The translations under genes were made by a program, and so were the position numbers. Below, piece by piece: positions 27,752 through 37,453 of a stretch of DNA of 64,000 nucleotides (positions are counted from its first letter, which is position 1; every line of letters starts with the position of its first letter). The stretch comes from Deltaproteobacteria bacterium (lineage in GTDB: Bacteria > Myxococcota_A > Polyangia > JAAYKL01). The notes beneath the pieces are model-generated. The model made no database searches. It had not been told where the DNA came from and was given only the letters and a program-made list of their open reading frames with translations. The stretch lies in the NCBI GenBank assembly GCA_030595125.1, contig JAUVDV010000002.1:1-64000 (forward strand), in the 5' to 3' direction.

Positions 27752-28855
27752 ATGAAGAAAGTAATCAATAAATTTGCGGTTGCTCTGGTCCTGGCGATGG
27801 TCTTCGCATTGGCGTGCGGTGAGCAGCCTGCGCCGCAGGCGAAGGGCGACGGGGAAACGAGGGACGCCGAGGAGACTCGCGAGGCGATCACGCTCAACGG
27901 CGCGGGGGCGACGTTCCCGTACCCCATTTATTCCCAGTGGGCCCACACCTACCACAAGGTGGCCGGCACAAAGCTCAACTACCAGTCCATCGGCTCCGGT
28001 GGCGGCATCGCCCAGATAAAGGCGAAGACCGTCGATTTCGGCGCCTCGGACGCCCCTCTGAAGCCCCCGTATCTCGACGGGATAGGGCTCATCCAGTTCC
28101 CGATGATCATCGGGGGAGTAGTGCCGGTCGTGAACATCGAAGGCATCGAGCCCGGCGCCCTGAAGCTCACCAAGAATCTCCTTGCCGACATCTTTCTTGG
28201 GAAGATCAAGAAATGGAACGACAAGCGCATCAAGGATACCAACCCCGATCTGAATCTGCCCGACAAGGAGATCGCCGTGGTTCACAGAGCCGACGGCTCG
28301 GGCACCACCTGGATCTTCACCAACTACCTCGACAAGGTAAGCCCGGAGTGGAGCGAGAAAGTCGGAACGGCAAAGGCGGTTGAGTGGCCGACCGGGATGG
28401 GCGGCAAGGGCAACGAGGGCGTGGCCGCCTACGTGCAGCGGGTCAAGGGGGCCATTGGATATGTCGAGTTTGCCTATGCGCTGCAGAACAAGATGGCCCA
28501 TGTGAAACTCCAGAATACGGCGGGCCATTTCGTGGAACCGACGATCGAGACCTTTCAGGCTGCCGCGGCGGGAGCCGACTGGGTCAATGCCGAGGGTTTC
28601 TACATTGTCTTGACGGACCAGCCCGGCGAGAAGAGCTGGCCCATCACGGGCGCTTCCTTCATCCTCATGTACAAGGAGCAGAAGAACGCCGACATCGCGA
28701 AGGCGGCCCTCGACTTCTTCGACTGGTGTTACGAGCACGGGGCGCAGAAGGCCGAGGAACTGCACTACGTTCCAATGCCGGAGGAAGTGGCTGATATCGT
28801 CCGGAAGCTCTGGGCGGACGAGCTGAAATCGGCCGGCAACCCCATCTGGAAGTAA
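27752..28855 (+). CDS. pstS: PstS phosphate-binding lipoprotein
   Basis: A 367-residue periplasmic phosphate-binding protein with lipobox FALAC, so anchored rather than freely soluble. The conserved phosphate-binding segments are present: GAGATFPYP, SIGSGGGI, DFGASDAPL and HRADGSGTTWIFT. It delivers phosphate to PstCA. First gene of pstSCAB-phoU, with Pho-box-like sites upstream. Confidence 0.96.
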   Translation: MKKVINKFAVALVLAMVFALACGEQPAPQAKGDGETRDAEETREAITLNGAGATFPYPIYSQWAHTYHKVAGTKLNYQSIGSGGGIAQIKAKTVDFGASDAPLKPPYLDGIGLIQFPMIIGGVVPVVNIEGIEPGALKLTKNLLADIFLGKIKKWNDKRIKDTNPDLNLPDKEIAVVHRADGSGTTWIFTNYLDKVSPEWSEKVGTAKAVEWPTGMGGKGNEGVAAYVQRVKGAIGYVEFAYALQNKMAHVKLQNTAGHFVEPTIETFQAAAAGADWVNAEGFYIVLTDQPGEKSWPITGASFILMYKEQKNADIAKAALDFFDWCYEHGAQKAEELHYVPMPEEVADIVRKLWADELKSAGNPIWK

Positions 28856-28864
28856 CCCGCCTCG

Positions 28865-29809
28865 ATGACCGCAATCCGCAAGAAGAACTCCGGGACAAGC
28901 AGATCGGACCTGGTATACCGGGTGGTGGCCGTCGGCGCCGCCGCCCTGGTGCTCATCCTCATGGCCGGGCTCATGCTGGAGCTGATCGTCAACTCGGGAC
29001 CGTCCATTCTGAAGTTCGGCGTCGGCTTCCTGGGCTCCACCTCGTGGAATCCCGTGACCGAGGAGTTCGGCGCCCTCTCGAGCATCTTCGGCACCCTGGT
29101 GAGCACCGTCATCGCGATGATCATCGCCGTGCCACTCAGCTTGCTCATCGCCCTCTTCCTGGTGGAGCTAGCCCCGCCGGCCATATCCAGGCCTGTCGGA
29201 TACGCCATCGAGTTGCTCGCTGCGGTGCCCAGCATCATCTTCGGAATGTGGGGCCTGTTTGTCTTCGCTCCCTTCATGGCCGACCACGTGCAACCGGCTC
29301 TCAAGAACACGCTCGGTTTCCTTCCGCTGTTCGACGGTCCCCCCATGGGCATCGGGATGCTCACCTCCGGTATCATCCTCGCCCTCATGGTGCTGCCGTT
29401 CATCACGGCGGTGATGCGCGACGTGTTCAGGATGGTTCCGCCGGTCGTAAAGGAGGCGTCGTACGGGATGGGCTCCACCACATGGGAGGTGACCCGCAAG
29501 GTGACGGTCAAGTACGGGTTCTCCGGGCTTTTGGGGGCAGTATTCCTGGGACTCGGGCGCGCGGTGGGCGAGACCATGGCCGTGACCTTCGTCATAGGAA
29601 ACAACCACAATGTTTCCTCGTCGCTGTTCGCGGCGGGCAACAGCATCGCGTCGACCCTGGCCAACGAATTCACCGAGGCGTCGGAGCCCATGTATCTGTC
29701 GAGTCTGGTTGAACTGGGTCTGGTGCTGTTTGTAATGACACTGCTGATCCAGATCGCGGCCCAATTGTGGATACGGCGTGTCGCCAAAAAAGCGGGAGGT
29801 GGCCTGTGA
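28865..29809 (+). CDS. pstC: PstC phosphate ABC transporter permease
   Basis: A 314-residue inner-membrane permease with about six transmembrane helices and the coupling loop EASYGMGSTTWEVTRKV typical of PstC. It pairs with PstA. It starts 9 bp after pstS and overlaps pstA by 4 bp (GTGA). Confidence 0.94.
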   Translation: MTAIRKKNSGTSRSDLVYRVVAVGAAALVLILMAGLMLELIVNSGPSILKFGVGFLGSTSWNPVTEEFGALSSIFGTLVSTVIAMIIAVPLSLLIALFLVELAPPAISRPVGYAIELLAAVPSIIFGMWGLFVFAPFMADHVQPALKNTLGFLPLFDGPPMGIGMLTSGIILALMVLPFITAVMRDVFRMVPPVVKEASYGMGSTTWEVTRKVTVKYGFSGLLGAVFLGLGRAVGETMAVTFVIGNNHNVSSSLFAAGNSIASTLANEFTEASEPMYLSSLVELGLVLFVMTLLIQIAAQLWIRRVAKKAGGGL

Positions 29810-30651
29810 AACCCAGACCATCCACCGGGCGAAAGCTCACCGATCTCTTTGTCAAGGGACTGTCCATAGCCGCCTCTCTTCTGGGGATCTTCGTTCTGGG
29901 GTGGATCTTGTTCGAGGTGGGCGCGAGGGGATTCGCTGCTCTCAACTGGGATTTCTTCACCCAACTCCCGACGCCGCCCGGCGTGGAGGGAGGCGGCCTC
30001 TCGAGCGCCATTGTGGGCACCCTCATCATTACGGCTCTCGCCACGGTGATCGGTGTCCCCATCGGTATGATGGCCGGCGTCTACCTGGCGGAGGTGGGAA
30101 AGGGCACGCGCCTCGCGTCTGCGGTGAGGTTCACGGTCAATGTGATGATGGGCATCCCGTCCATCATCATCGGGCTGTTCATCTACACTATCATGGTGCT
30201 GCCGTTCGGCCACTTCTCGGGGCTCGCCGGCGCCGTGGCTCTGGCGATTATCATGCTTCCCGTGGTGGCCCGCACGGCGGACGACATGCTCAATCTGGTT
30301 CCCAACGAGCTGCGTGAGTCGGCGCTGGCGCTCGGGCTGCCGCGCTGGCGGGTTACCTTCGCGGTGGTCTTCCGCTCCGCAAAATCCGGTCTGGTCACCG
30401 GAGTGCTTCTGGCAGTCGCCCGCGTGAGCGGCGAGACGGCGCCGCTGCTGTTCACGTCCCTCAACAGTGTTTACTGGCCCACTTCGTTATCGGAGCCCAT
30501 GAGCAATCTCACGGTTACCATTTTCAACTACGCCATGTCGCCCTACCCGGACTGGCAGCAGGCGGCGTGGGGAGCGTCATTGCTCATCATGGCGGCCGTG
30601 CTGTTCGTCAACATAATTTCTCGTGGAATGTTCAAGGAGAGGAAGAAATGA
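29806..30651 (+). CDS. pstA: PstA phosphate ABC transporter permease
   Basis: A 281-residue permease with six predicted helices and the EAA-type loop [16 protein letters not shown]. The GTG start overlaps the pstC stop, with GGGAGG about 8 bases upstream; the longer in-frame extension into pstC is rejected. Overlaps pstB by 4 bp (ATGA). Confidence 0.94.
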   Translation: MKPRPSTGRKLTDLFVKGLSIAASLLGIFVLGWILFEVGARGFAALNWDFFTQLPTPPGVEGGGLSSAIVGTLIITALATVIGVPIGMMAGVYLAEVGKGTRLASAVRFTVNVMMGIPSIIIGLFIYTIMVLPFGHFSGLAGAVALAIIMLPVVARTADDMLNLVPNELRESALALGLPRWRVTFAVVFRSAKSGLVTGVLLAVARVSGETAPLLFTSLNSVYWPTSLSEPMSNLTVTIFNYAMSPYPDWQQAAWGASLLIMAAVLFVNIISRGMFKERKK

Positions 30652-31406
30652 ACCCGATCAAGATCTCAACGCGGGGACTCACCTTTTTCTATGGCGAGCA
30701 ACAGGTGCTGTTCGGGAACGATCTGGACATCGCGCAGGGCAAGGTGACCGCCATTATCGGGCCGTCGGGTTGTGGCAAGTCCACCCATATTCGCGTCTAC
30801 AATCGGATCTACGAACTCTACCGGGATCAGAAAGCCGGCGGCCAGGTCTTGATTGACGGCGTGAACATCCTGGCAGATGGAGAGGATCTCATCGAGCTGC
30901 GGCGTCGGGTGGGTATGATCTTTCAGAAGCCCACTCCGTTTCCCATGACCGTCTACGACAACGTGGCATACGGCCTCAAGATGCACTACAAGCTGTCGAG
31001 ATCCGAGATGCGCGACCGGGTTGAAGAAGCGTTGAAGCAGGCGGCCTTGTGGGATGAAGTCAAGGACGAGCTGAGCAGACCGGGCATGGCGCTTTCGGGA
31101 GGACAGCAGCAGAGGTTGTGTATCGCCCGGGCGATTGCGGTGGAACCCGAGGTTCTGTTGATGGACGAGCCCACCTCGGCCATTGATCCGGTGGCCACCG
31201 CCCGCATCGAGGAACTGATCGAATCATTCAAGGGTCGTTACACGGTAGCCATCGTGACCCACAACATGCAGCAGGCGGCCAGGATCTCCGATTACACGGC
31301 ATTCTTTTTCGAAGGGAAGATCGTTGAATTCAGCAGTACAGAAAAGATTTTTACGAATCCGAATGAAAAAAAGACGGAGGACTACATCACCGGCCGGTTC
31401 GGTTAA
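30648..31406 (+). CDS. pstB: PstB phosphate transporter ATPase
   Basis: A 252-residue ABC ATPase with Walker [10 protein letters not shown], signature LSGGQQQRL, Walker [11 protein letters not shown] and switch His in VTHNMQQA. Q-loop [15 protein letters not shown] is the PstB form. Provides ATP hydrolysis for phosphate import. Confidence 0.96.
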   Translation: MNPIKISTRGLTFFYGEQQVLFGNDLDIAQGKVTAIIGPSGCGKSTHIRVYNRIYELYRDQKAGGQVLIDGVNILADGEDLIELRRRVGMIFQKPTPFPMTVYDNVAYGLKMHYKLSRSEMRDRVEEALKQAALWDEVKDELSRPGMALSGGQQQRLCIARAIAVEPEVLLMDEPTSAIDPVATARIEELIESFKGRYTVAIVTHNMQQAARISDYTAFFFEGKIVEFSSTEKIFTNPNEKKTEDYITGRFG

Positions 31407-31436
31407 CCCCGATGTTAGAAACCCCAGGAGATTACC

Positions 31437-32090
31437 ATGGTTAGAGATTCATTGTTGTCCAGGGAGATAGGAAAGCTAAAGGACCAGCTCCTGATCCTCG
31501 GCGGCGAGGTGGAGCGGGCCCTGGGCAACGCCGTCAGATCGGTGGAGGATCGGGACAGGGAGCTGGCGGTGCGGGTAGTTGAGCACGACGCGCAGATCGA
31601 TCGCCTGGAGGTGGATCTGGAGGAGGAGTGCCTCAAGATCCTTGCGCTCTACCAGCCCGTCGCGGCCGACCTGCGCTTCATCGTGACGGTTCTCAAAGTC
31701 AACAACGACCTGGAGCGAATCGGCGACCTGGCGGCAAATATCGCCGAATACACTCTCATGCTGAACGGGGAGGGGGATATCACGTTCTCCTATGATTTTG
31801 CGACCATGGCATCCAAAACCCGGCAAATGCTCACTGCGAGCCTGGATGCCCTGGTCAATCGGAGTTCGGAAATAGCCCACCGGGTGCGAATGGCCGACGA
31901 CGAGGTGGACGAGATCCACTGTCAGATGTACGGCAAGGTGGAGGAGAAGATGAAGGTCCACCCCGAGCTGACAGCCGTCTTGATCAAGCATATCGGGATT
32001 TCCCGTTGTCTGGAAAGGGTAGGGGACCTGGCCACCAATATAGCCGAGGATGTGATCTATCTGGTCACCGGCGAGATAGTTCGCCATTGA
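31437..32090 (+). CDS. phoU: PhoU phosphate signalling protein
   Basis: A 217-residue protein of two three-helix PhoU repeats with the metal-binding motifs E-x3-D-x3-D around VNNDLERIGDLAANIAE and CLERVGDLATNIAED. PhoU links Pst activity to PhoR, damping the response when phosphate is plentiful. Start has AGGAG 7 bases upstream; last gene of the pst operon. Confidence 0.95.
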   Translation: MVRDSLLSREIGKLKDQLLILGGEVERALGNAVRSVEDRDRELAVRVVEHDAQIDRLEVDLEEECLKILALYQPVAADLRFIVTVLKVNNDLERIGDLAANIAEYTLMLNGEGDITFSYDFATMASKTRQMLTASLDALVNRSSEIAHRVRMADDEVDEIHCQMYGKVEEKMKVHPELTAVLIKHIGISRCLERVGDLATNIAEDVIYLVTGEIVRH

Positions 32091-32108
32091 GCAGCAGTCG
32101 CTTGCTAC

Positions 32109-32510
32109 TCATTGCTCCAACCAGTTTTCCACTTTTAGATCTTTTACGCGTGAAAACTCGCGTATGTTGTTGGTTACGATTGTATTGCCGGAGGCGCGTA
32201 CGATAGATGCGATCAATAGATCCATCGGGCCTATCAGGTTTCCGTCGGAAGCCAGGTCGTGCTTGATTTTCGCAAAATGCGCCGCTGATTCATCATCGAA
32301 GGGCAGCACCGCGAGCGGTGCCAGGAACAACGCGACTCGTTCGATGTTTTTCCTTGGGTGCTGCGAGTGAATGGCTCCGTAGCGCAACTCTGCCGCGTTA
32401 ATAGTGGTGGTTCCGATGGTATCCGCTGGAAGGGCGCGAAGGCGATCGACGACCAGAGGGGCTTCCCCCTTGAGCAGGCAGATGGATATGTCGGTGTCAA
32501 GAATGAACAT
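32109..32510 (-). CDS. PIN-domain VapC-type toxin
   Basis: A 133-residue PIN domain with acidic residues D5 (ILDTDISI), E in NAAELRYGAI, D in GPMDLLIASI and the terminal TNNIREF motif, in which the usual last Asp of VTND is replaced by Asn. It lies 6 bp downstream of its ribbon-helix-helix partner on the minus strand. Confidence 0.88.
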   Translation of the reverse strand: MFILDTDISICLLKGEAPLVVDRLRALPADTIGTTTINAAELRYGAIHSQHPRKNIERVALFLAPLAVLPFDDESAAHFAKIKHDLASDGNLIGPMDLLIASIVRASGNTIVTNNIREFSRVKDLKVENWLEQ

Positions 32511-32516
32511 TTTCTT

Positions 32517-32759
32517 TCAGTCGAGCGAGGGGTGAGCCTTGTCGTCGTTGTTGGTTCGGATGTCGTCAAGGATTTCGTCGGCGTTGCGGTCGTCTTCCCA
32601 TGTTCCCAGTACTTCGAAAAAGGTGCGCGGCAGGGTGTTCTTCAGGTGCACCCTGAGCGCTTCCCTGACACAGGCAGAACGGCTGACACCGGCCTTTTTC
32701 GCTGCCTTGTCCAATTGTCGCGCGGTTTTGTCATCTAGATATATAGCAAGTTGCGCCAT
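32517..32759 (-). CDS. Ribbon-helix-helix VapB-type antitoxin
   Basis: An 80-residue protein with a CopG/ribbon-helix-helix N-terminus (MAQLAIYLDDKTARQLDKAAKKAGVSRS), followed by an acidic tail (ADEILDDIRTNN) that would bind the toxin. First gene of the minus-strand toxin pair; typically autorepresses its promoter, which here contains the AT-rich stretch around 32770-32810. Confidence 0.88.
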   Translation of the reverse strand: MAQLAIYLDDKTARQLDKAAKKAGVSRSACVREALRVHLKNTLPRTFFEVLGTWEDDRNADEILDDIRTNNDDKAHPSLD

Positions 32760-32878
32760 TTGGTATTACCTCCAATACTAGTATATGTTTGGGTATATAT
32801 TTGTCAAGCGAGGATAGTGCCCGATTAATGACCTGATTAATGACTCCCAGTCTTTAGAAAGTCTTTAGAAAGGGCCGG

Positions 32879-35227
32879 CTAGTTGTCCTGGAAGAGCCCT
32901 CCAGCCACCCAGTCGGATGCTCCGGCTGCCGTGCGGCTCTGTCCACCGCTAACTGTAGATTGGGAGCCCGAGGCGATGTTATTGCGTCCCCCGCTCACGG
33001 TGGAGTAGTTAGTCGAAGCGGTGTTGCTGTACCCCCCACTCACAGAGGACCAGTAGCCCGTAGCATCATTCTCCCATCCCCCGCTGATGGAACCCCCGGC
33101 GGCGTCGGCGTCGCCGCCCGATGCGTCGTTGCTCTCTCCTCCACCGACCCAGGTGTAGTAGCTACCTGTCAGCGTCTCGTTGAGATATCCTCCGCTTATC
33201 GAGGAACCGTAGCCCGCCGCGGTGTTGCCGGATCCCCCGCTCACCGAGGAAGTGTAGCCCGAGGCGGTGTTGCCGGATCCCCCGCTCACCGAGGATTGCG
33301 AGTACGAAGCGGTGTTGTATATCCCCCCGCTCACCGAGGATCTGAAACTCGAAGCAATGTTGTGGTATCCCCCGCTCACCGAGGAGGAGGATCCCGAGGC
33401 GATGTTATCGCGTCCCCCGCTCACCGAGGAGTATCCACCCGAGGCGGTGTTGTCGGACCCCCCGCTCACGGAACCGCCGGCGTCGTCGGCGTCGCCGCCT
33501 GATGCGTCGTTGGACTCTCCTCCGCCGACCCAGGTGTAGTAGCTACCTGCCAGCGTCTCGTTGAGATATCCCCCGCTTATCGAGGAGCTTTCGCCCGCGG
33601 CGATGTTATTGCGTCCCCCGCTCACCGAGGAGTAGTAGTTCGAGGCGGTGTTGCTGAGCCCCCCGCTCACCGAGGAGTAGTAGTTCGAGGCGATGTTGAT
33701 GTACCCCCCGCTCACCGAGGAGTAGTTGCCCGAGGCGATGTTATCGCGTCCCCCGCTCACCGTGGCGATGTAGCCCGAAGCGCTGTTGTATACCCCCCCG
33801 CTCACCGTGGCGGCGCCACCCGAGGCGGTGTTGCCGTTCCCCCCGCTCACCGACCCTCCAGCGCCGGTGGTGGTGCCACCTGATGCGTCGTTGCTCTGTC
33901 CTCCACCGACCCAGGTGTAGTAACTACCTGTCAGCGTCTCGTTGAGATATCCCCCGCTCACCGAGGAGCTGTTGCCCGTCGCAATGTTACTGTTTCCCCC
34001 GCTCACTGAGGATCTGTCACCGAAAGCTGTGTTGAGGCATCCCCCGCTCACCGTGGAGTAGAAATTCGAGGCGGTATTTTCGCGTCCCCCGCTCACCGAG
34101 GAGCTGTTGCCCGAGGCGGTGTTGAGATATCCCCCGCTCACCGAGGAGTAGAGCCCCGAGGCGGTGTTGTTCCACCCCCCGCTAACCGAGGAGGTGGCAC
34201 TGGCGGTGTTTTTCCACCCCCCGCTCACGGTGGAACTGGTGCCCGTGGTGGAGTTCTCGTAGCCGGCGATCAGGCCGGCGTAGCTGGTGTAGTTGTGGTT
34301 GAGGCCGACCAACATGTTGTGGGATCCGGTCTTGTCGGAGCCCGTGGAGCGGGCCTCGTTGTAGCCGACCACCAGGTTGCCGAGGCCGTTGACCGTTCCG
34401 TCCGTGGTTCCGGTACCGTTGACGATGTTGAGGTTTACGCCGGTGAAGTACACGTCATCTCCCGCCACGCTCATGGAAGATGTAAGCGTCTCCAGGACGA
34501 GGATATCTACCGCGTTCGCCGTGATGTTGCCCGAGTTGGTGGTGATGTTGCTCGTATTTGTGCCGATGGCGGTTGTGTTTGAGGCGATGTCTGCCGCGTT
34601 GGTCGTGATGTTGCCGGTGTTGGTGGTGATGTCGGCTGTGTTGGTGGCAACTCCGGAGGTGTTGGCGTCTATGGCCGTCTGCTGGGAGGTGTTCTCCGTC
34701 TCCAGGGCGGCGATGCGCGCCAGCAGCTCGTCTATCACCGACTGCATGTCAGTGGACGCAAGACCGCTGGACGTGTTGTCGTAGGTCACGCTGTCCGCTC
34801 CCGGGGTGGTGCCGGTCTGGATGTCCGTGGCCGTCTGGCCTCCGAGGGTGTCTGCGTCCGCCGCTCTGAACGCGTACGGCACCGAGTTGAACGGTGTGCG
34901 AGGCAGCAGCCCGGCCCCACCGTCGATGGCGACCTCCAGCCAGTACACGTTACCGTCCAGCACCGGCGTCAGGCTGGTGGTCGCGCCAAGCTCCACGGTG
35001 AACAGACCATCGGTCACGTCCACTCCAACAAACGATTCGCTCCATACCAGGGCTCCGGTGGTCTCGTCGTCGTACAGCTCAAATGAAAGGTTCACCAACG
35101 CATCCGCCGGCACGCCTCCATCTTCCAGGTGACCCGAGTAAGTCAGCCGCTGTGGAACCGCCGCGGATGCCGTCAGCGCAAACAGCGCGCACGCCATAAA
35201 AATCTGGGAAACTAATAATCGTCTCAT
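32879..35227 (-). CDS. Large secreted YadA-head-like repeat protein without membrane anchor
   Basis: A 782-residue protein: signal peptide (after LTASA), an N-terminal beta domain with the PFNSVPYAFRA-ADTLGGQTA transition common in tail-fibre-like surface proteins, a trimeric coiled-coil stretch of [ITN]-rich heptads (about 165-250), then over 30 repeats of 14 residues of the form S-V-S-G-G-x-x-N-x-A-S-G-x-x. This matches the period of YadA head beta-roll repeats. Three near-identical blocks with YYTWVGGG are spaced about 380 bp. There is no YadA C-terminal barrel, so anchoring is unknown. GGAGG precedes the ATG at 35227. Confidence 0.8.
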   Translation of the reverse strand: MRRLLVSQIFMACALFALTASAAVPQRLTYSGHLEDGGVPADALVNLSFELYDDETTGALVWSESFVGVDVTDGLFTVELGATTSLTPVLDGNVYWLEVAIDGGAGLLPRTPFNSVPYAFRAADADTLGGQTATDIQTGTTPGADSVTYDNTSSGLASTDMQSVIDELLARIAALETENTSQQTAIDANTSGVATNTADITTNTGNITTNAADIASNTTAIGTNTSNITTNSGNITANAVDILVLETLTSSMSVAGDDVYFTGVNLNIVNGTGTTDGTVNGLGNLVVGYNEARSTGSDKTGSHNMLVGLNHNYTSYAGLIAGYENSTTGTSSTVSGGWKNTASATSSVSGGWNNTASGLYSSVSGGYLNTASGNSSSVSGGRENTASNFYSTVSGGCLNTAFGDRSSVSGGNSNIATGNSSSVSGGYLNETLTGSYYTWVGGGQSNDASGGTTTGAGGSVSGGNGNTASGGAATVSGGVYNSASGYIATVSGGRDNIASGNYSSVSGGYINIASNYYSSVSGGLSNTASNYYSSVSGGRNNIAAGESSSISGGYLNETLAGSYYTWVGGGESNDASGGDADDAGGSVSGGSDNTASGGYSSVSGGRDNIASGSSSSVSGGYHNIASSFRSSVSGGIYNTASYSQSSVSGGSGNTASGYTSSVSGGSGNTAAGYGSSISGGYLNETLTGSYYTWVGGGESNDASGGDADAAGGSISGGWENDATGYWSSVSGGYSNTASTNYSTVSGGRNNIASGSQSTVSGGQSRTAAGASDWVAGGLFQDN
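32930..34250 (-). repeat. Nested coding repeat: 42-bp units within ~380-bp superrepeats
   Basis: The DNA encoding the repeat protein has a unit near 42 bp marked by the minus-strand equivalent of CCCCCGCTCACCGAGGA. Superposed on it are three longer blocks marked by ACCCAGGTGTAGTAGCTACC near 33147, 33527 and 33909 (about 380 bp apart). Such homology should allow unequal recombination and length variation. Confidence 0.8.
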
Positions 35228-35293
35228 TTCATCCTCCAATTGTCATCGTGCCACCCTGCGAAGCTCGCAAATGCGAGCGAAGCAGGGCAATTG

Positions 35294-35734
35294 TCATCGC
35301 TGGCTCGCGAAGCCCAGGTGTTTCAGCGTCCATGTTGCATCTTCAGAGACCAGGGGCGCGTACGTTGGGGCTATGACGCCCTTCAGGTCGTACGTGCTGT
35401 TGTAGCTACCCCCTCCGGCCGGAACCAACCATCCGGTCAATTTCAGCTCCGTGTCGGTGTTCGTGTCGGTGTCCGTGTCCGTGTCGGTGTCCGTGTCAGT
35501 GTCCGTGTCGGTGTCCGTGTCGGTGTCCGTGTCGGTGTCCGTGTCGGTGTCCGTGTCGGTGTCCGTGTCGGTGTCCGTGTCGGCGTCCGTGTCGGCGTCC
35601 GTGTCGGCGTCCGTGTCGGCGTCCGTATCGGCGTCCGAGCCGGCATCTACACCCGACGACGAACCGCCGTCTCCGCAGGCGGCCAGCAATACGAACACGC
35701 TAAAGAGAAGTAAAACCATGTTCACGTTTTTCAC
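35294..35734 (-). CDS. Small lipoprotein dominated by Asp-Thr repeat
   Basis: A 146-residue lipoprotein (lipobox LLAAC). About 65 residues are alternating Asp-Thr/Asp-Ala, encoded by about 200 bp of hexameric repeat, followed by a 50-residue domain (GWLVPAGGGSYNSTYDL). It is upstream of, and on the same strand as, the YadA-head-like protein, so the two may be co-expressed. Function unknown. Confidence 0.7.
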   Translation of the reverse strand: MKNVNMVLLLFSVFVLLAACGDGGSSSGVDAGSDADTDADTDADTDADTDADTDTDTDTDTDTDTDTDTDTDTDTDTDTDTDTDTDTDTDTNTDTELKLTGWLVPAGGGSYNSTYDLKGVIAPTYAPLVSEDATWTLKHLGFASQR

Positions 35735-35847
35735 TGCAACCTCACTTTCATTGAGTCTCTCTTCCTCGCTAATATCACATGACGACAGAAGTGAGCAAAC
35801 AGGGTCAATTACTTGTGCAAAGTGACAAATTTGGAGGGAAAGAAATT

Positions 35848-35862
35848 GGGGTCAATGACCCC
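35848..35862. repeat. Palindrome between FIST gene and lipoprotein
   Basis: A perfect palindrome GGGGTCA-A-TGACCCC lies 10 bp downstream of the FIST gene stop (minus strand). It could be a small terminator-like or protein-binding site; no T-run follows on the relevant strand. Confidence 0.35.
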
Positions 35863-35872
35863 CGTGTACCTG

Positions 35873-36997
35873 TCAGTCACGTTGTCCGAAGATCACTATT
35901 GTGGAGGTCTGGTTGATGTGCCCGATGTACTGCTCCCCATAGGTGCTGAAGCCGATCGTCGGGATCTCCTTGAACAGTTTGCCGTAGTCCGCCGCGGTGC
36001 CTTGCGCGTCGAGGTCCAGGGTCCTCAGAATGCAGTGGAAATTGATCATGGCCGAGATGGGTCCGAACTCTTGCTGGGTAGTCTGGATGGCCTTCTCGGT
36101 GTCCGCGATGATATCGGTTGATTTCATCACGTTGAGCTTCATGCCTGGAGAGATATTGCAATAGAAGATCACCTGGTCGTCTTGAACTTGCTGGGGGCTG
36201 CGGATAAACGGCTCATTGTCGATCATCAGCCCAAGGGGGTTATTCATGAAGTGATTGGAGAGCGCCTCCGCGTTTGTGTCCAGCGCCCGGGCATAGGCCT
36301 CGGCCGCCGGCCGGTCATCGAACTCCAGCACGGTTCGTTTTTCCACATCCGCCCTGGTGACGGTCAATACCTTGTCGCCGGGTGTAAAGCTTTGAGTCTT
36401 GATGATGTCAAAAGGCACCTGCGGCTTGAGTAGAGCCAGCACCGCTGCGTTGGTGTAAGCCCGACCGTCGTAGAAGACATGGGTGCGCTCGAACTTGACG
36501 TCATCTCCGGCTGAGCCGCCGACGAAGCGAACGTTGGTGAAGTCGCCGACGGCGTCCATTATGGCTTCTTCCTTGCCGCTGAGGCCATCCACGGAGATCA
36601 GGCCCAGGTACTCTTGTGGATCCAATTCATTGGTTCCCACGACACCGAAGTGCTTGGCCTGTGCGCTGAGCGCAGCCTTGATCTTCTCGCGTAGATCGCC
36701 ATCCAGCCCCTCGACAACCTGTATGGACAATCCCCCGGTGTGGGCCTCAGAAAAACCCATGGCGACGATGGAGTTCTTGAGAAGTTGACCGCTGGTGATC
36801 TCGCCCGCGGTGGTACAGCCCATGGTCTTGCACCCGTTGAAGGCCTTGTGCATTTCCCCCGCAAGTTTTTCCGGATTATAATTGGATGATGCAAAGAAAA
36901 GGATCAGACTGTGGTCGTCGCCGCCTATCTGTTCTCGGATCTCCTTGACCGCTTCGTTGATTTCACTCCTGGATGAGTATGCTGTAGTCGCCTTCAT
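35873..36997 (-). CDS. FIST-domain sensory protein
   Basis: A 374-residue protein matching the FIST_N plus FIST_C architecture: GCTTAGEIT early, VRFVGGSAGDDVKFERTHVFYDGR in the middle and STYGEQYIGHINQTSTIVIFG at the end. FIST proteins bind small ligands such as amino acids, usually as input modules. Here it stands alone, behind a short ORF on the same strand, with no kinase or cyclase attached. Confidence 0.88.
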   Translation of the reverse strand: MKATTAYSSRSEINEAVKEIREQIGGDDHSLILFFASSNYNPEKLAGEMHKAFNGCKTMGCTTAGEITSGQLLKNSIVAMGFSEAHTGGLSIQVVEGLDGDLREKIKAALSAQAKHFGVVGTNELDPQEYLGLISVDGLSGKEEAIMDAVGDFTNVRFVGGSAGDDVKFERTHVFYDGRAYTNAAVLALLKPQVPFDIIKTQSFTPGDKVLTVTRADVEKRTVLEFDDRPAAEAYARALDTNAEALSNHFMNNPLGLMIDNEPFIRSPQQVQDDQVIFYCNISPGMKLNVMKSTDIIADTEKAIQTTQQEFGPISAMINFHCILRTLDLDAQGTAADYGKLFKEIPTIGFSTYGEQYIGHINQTSTIVIFGQRD

Positions 36998-37011
36998 GGT
37001 GAACCTCTCTA

Positions 37012-37221
37012 TTAATCGGATTTCAGGGTGACGCCGATCTCCTGCGCCAGAGATTTTAGTTGCCGGATCACGTTCGGGTAATCTTCAGAGGTTTCGCTGT
37101 AGATGTCTGGATCGATGCCCTTCAGCATCAGTTTGGCACGGGTCAAGTGTATCACCAATTTGTTACCATTGGCGCGATCGGTGATGATTGTGTCGATTAA
37201 TTGTTTAATCTTTCCGGGCAT
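37012..37221 (-). CDS. Small hypothetical protein upstream of FIST gene
   Basis: A 69-residue basic/amphipathic protein (MPGKIKQLIDTIITDRANGN...). It starts at the ATG with AAGGTGG upstream and ends 14 bp before the FIST start, so it likely shares a transcript. It may be an output or adaptor subunit of the FIST protein; no family recognised. Confidence 0.6.
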   Translation of the reverse strand: MPGKIKQLIDTIITDRANGNKLVIHLTRAKLMLKGIDPDIYSETSEDYPNVIRQLKSLAQEIGVTLKSD

Positions 37222-37453
37222 TTTAACCACCTTAGGTTGAGATTTTGCCAGCTTCAATATGGAAAAATACACCCTACCCTCACATGGGAGTTGCCGGTAG
37301 TCAACCGGGACGGACGTGGTCTGACGGTTGCACTTCAAAATGAGCCCACCCCAAAAAAAGCGTTTTTTTGTGACACGTCCGGCGGGGACGCTGGCTCCTC
37401 AGGAGTGAGAGTGAAAAAAGGCCCCGGAAAGGGGTGCGGAGAGGAAGGGAAAG

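Noticed and set aside
32930-34250. Regular 42-bp units as a CRISPR array
   Set aside because: Coding repeats with a conserved reading frame and no unique spacers.
35440-35640. Hexamer array as a CRISPR or satellite
   Set aside because: It is the Asp-Thr linker of the lipoprotein at 35294-35734; no spacers.
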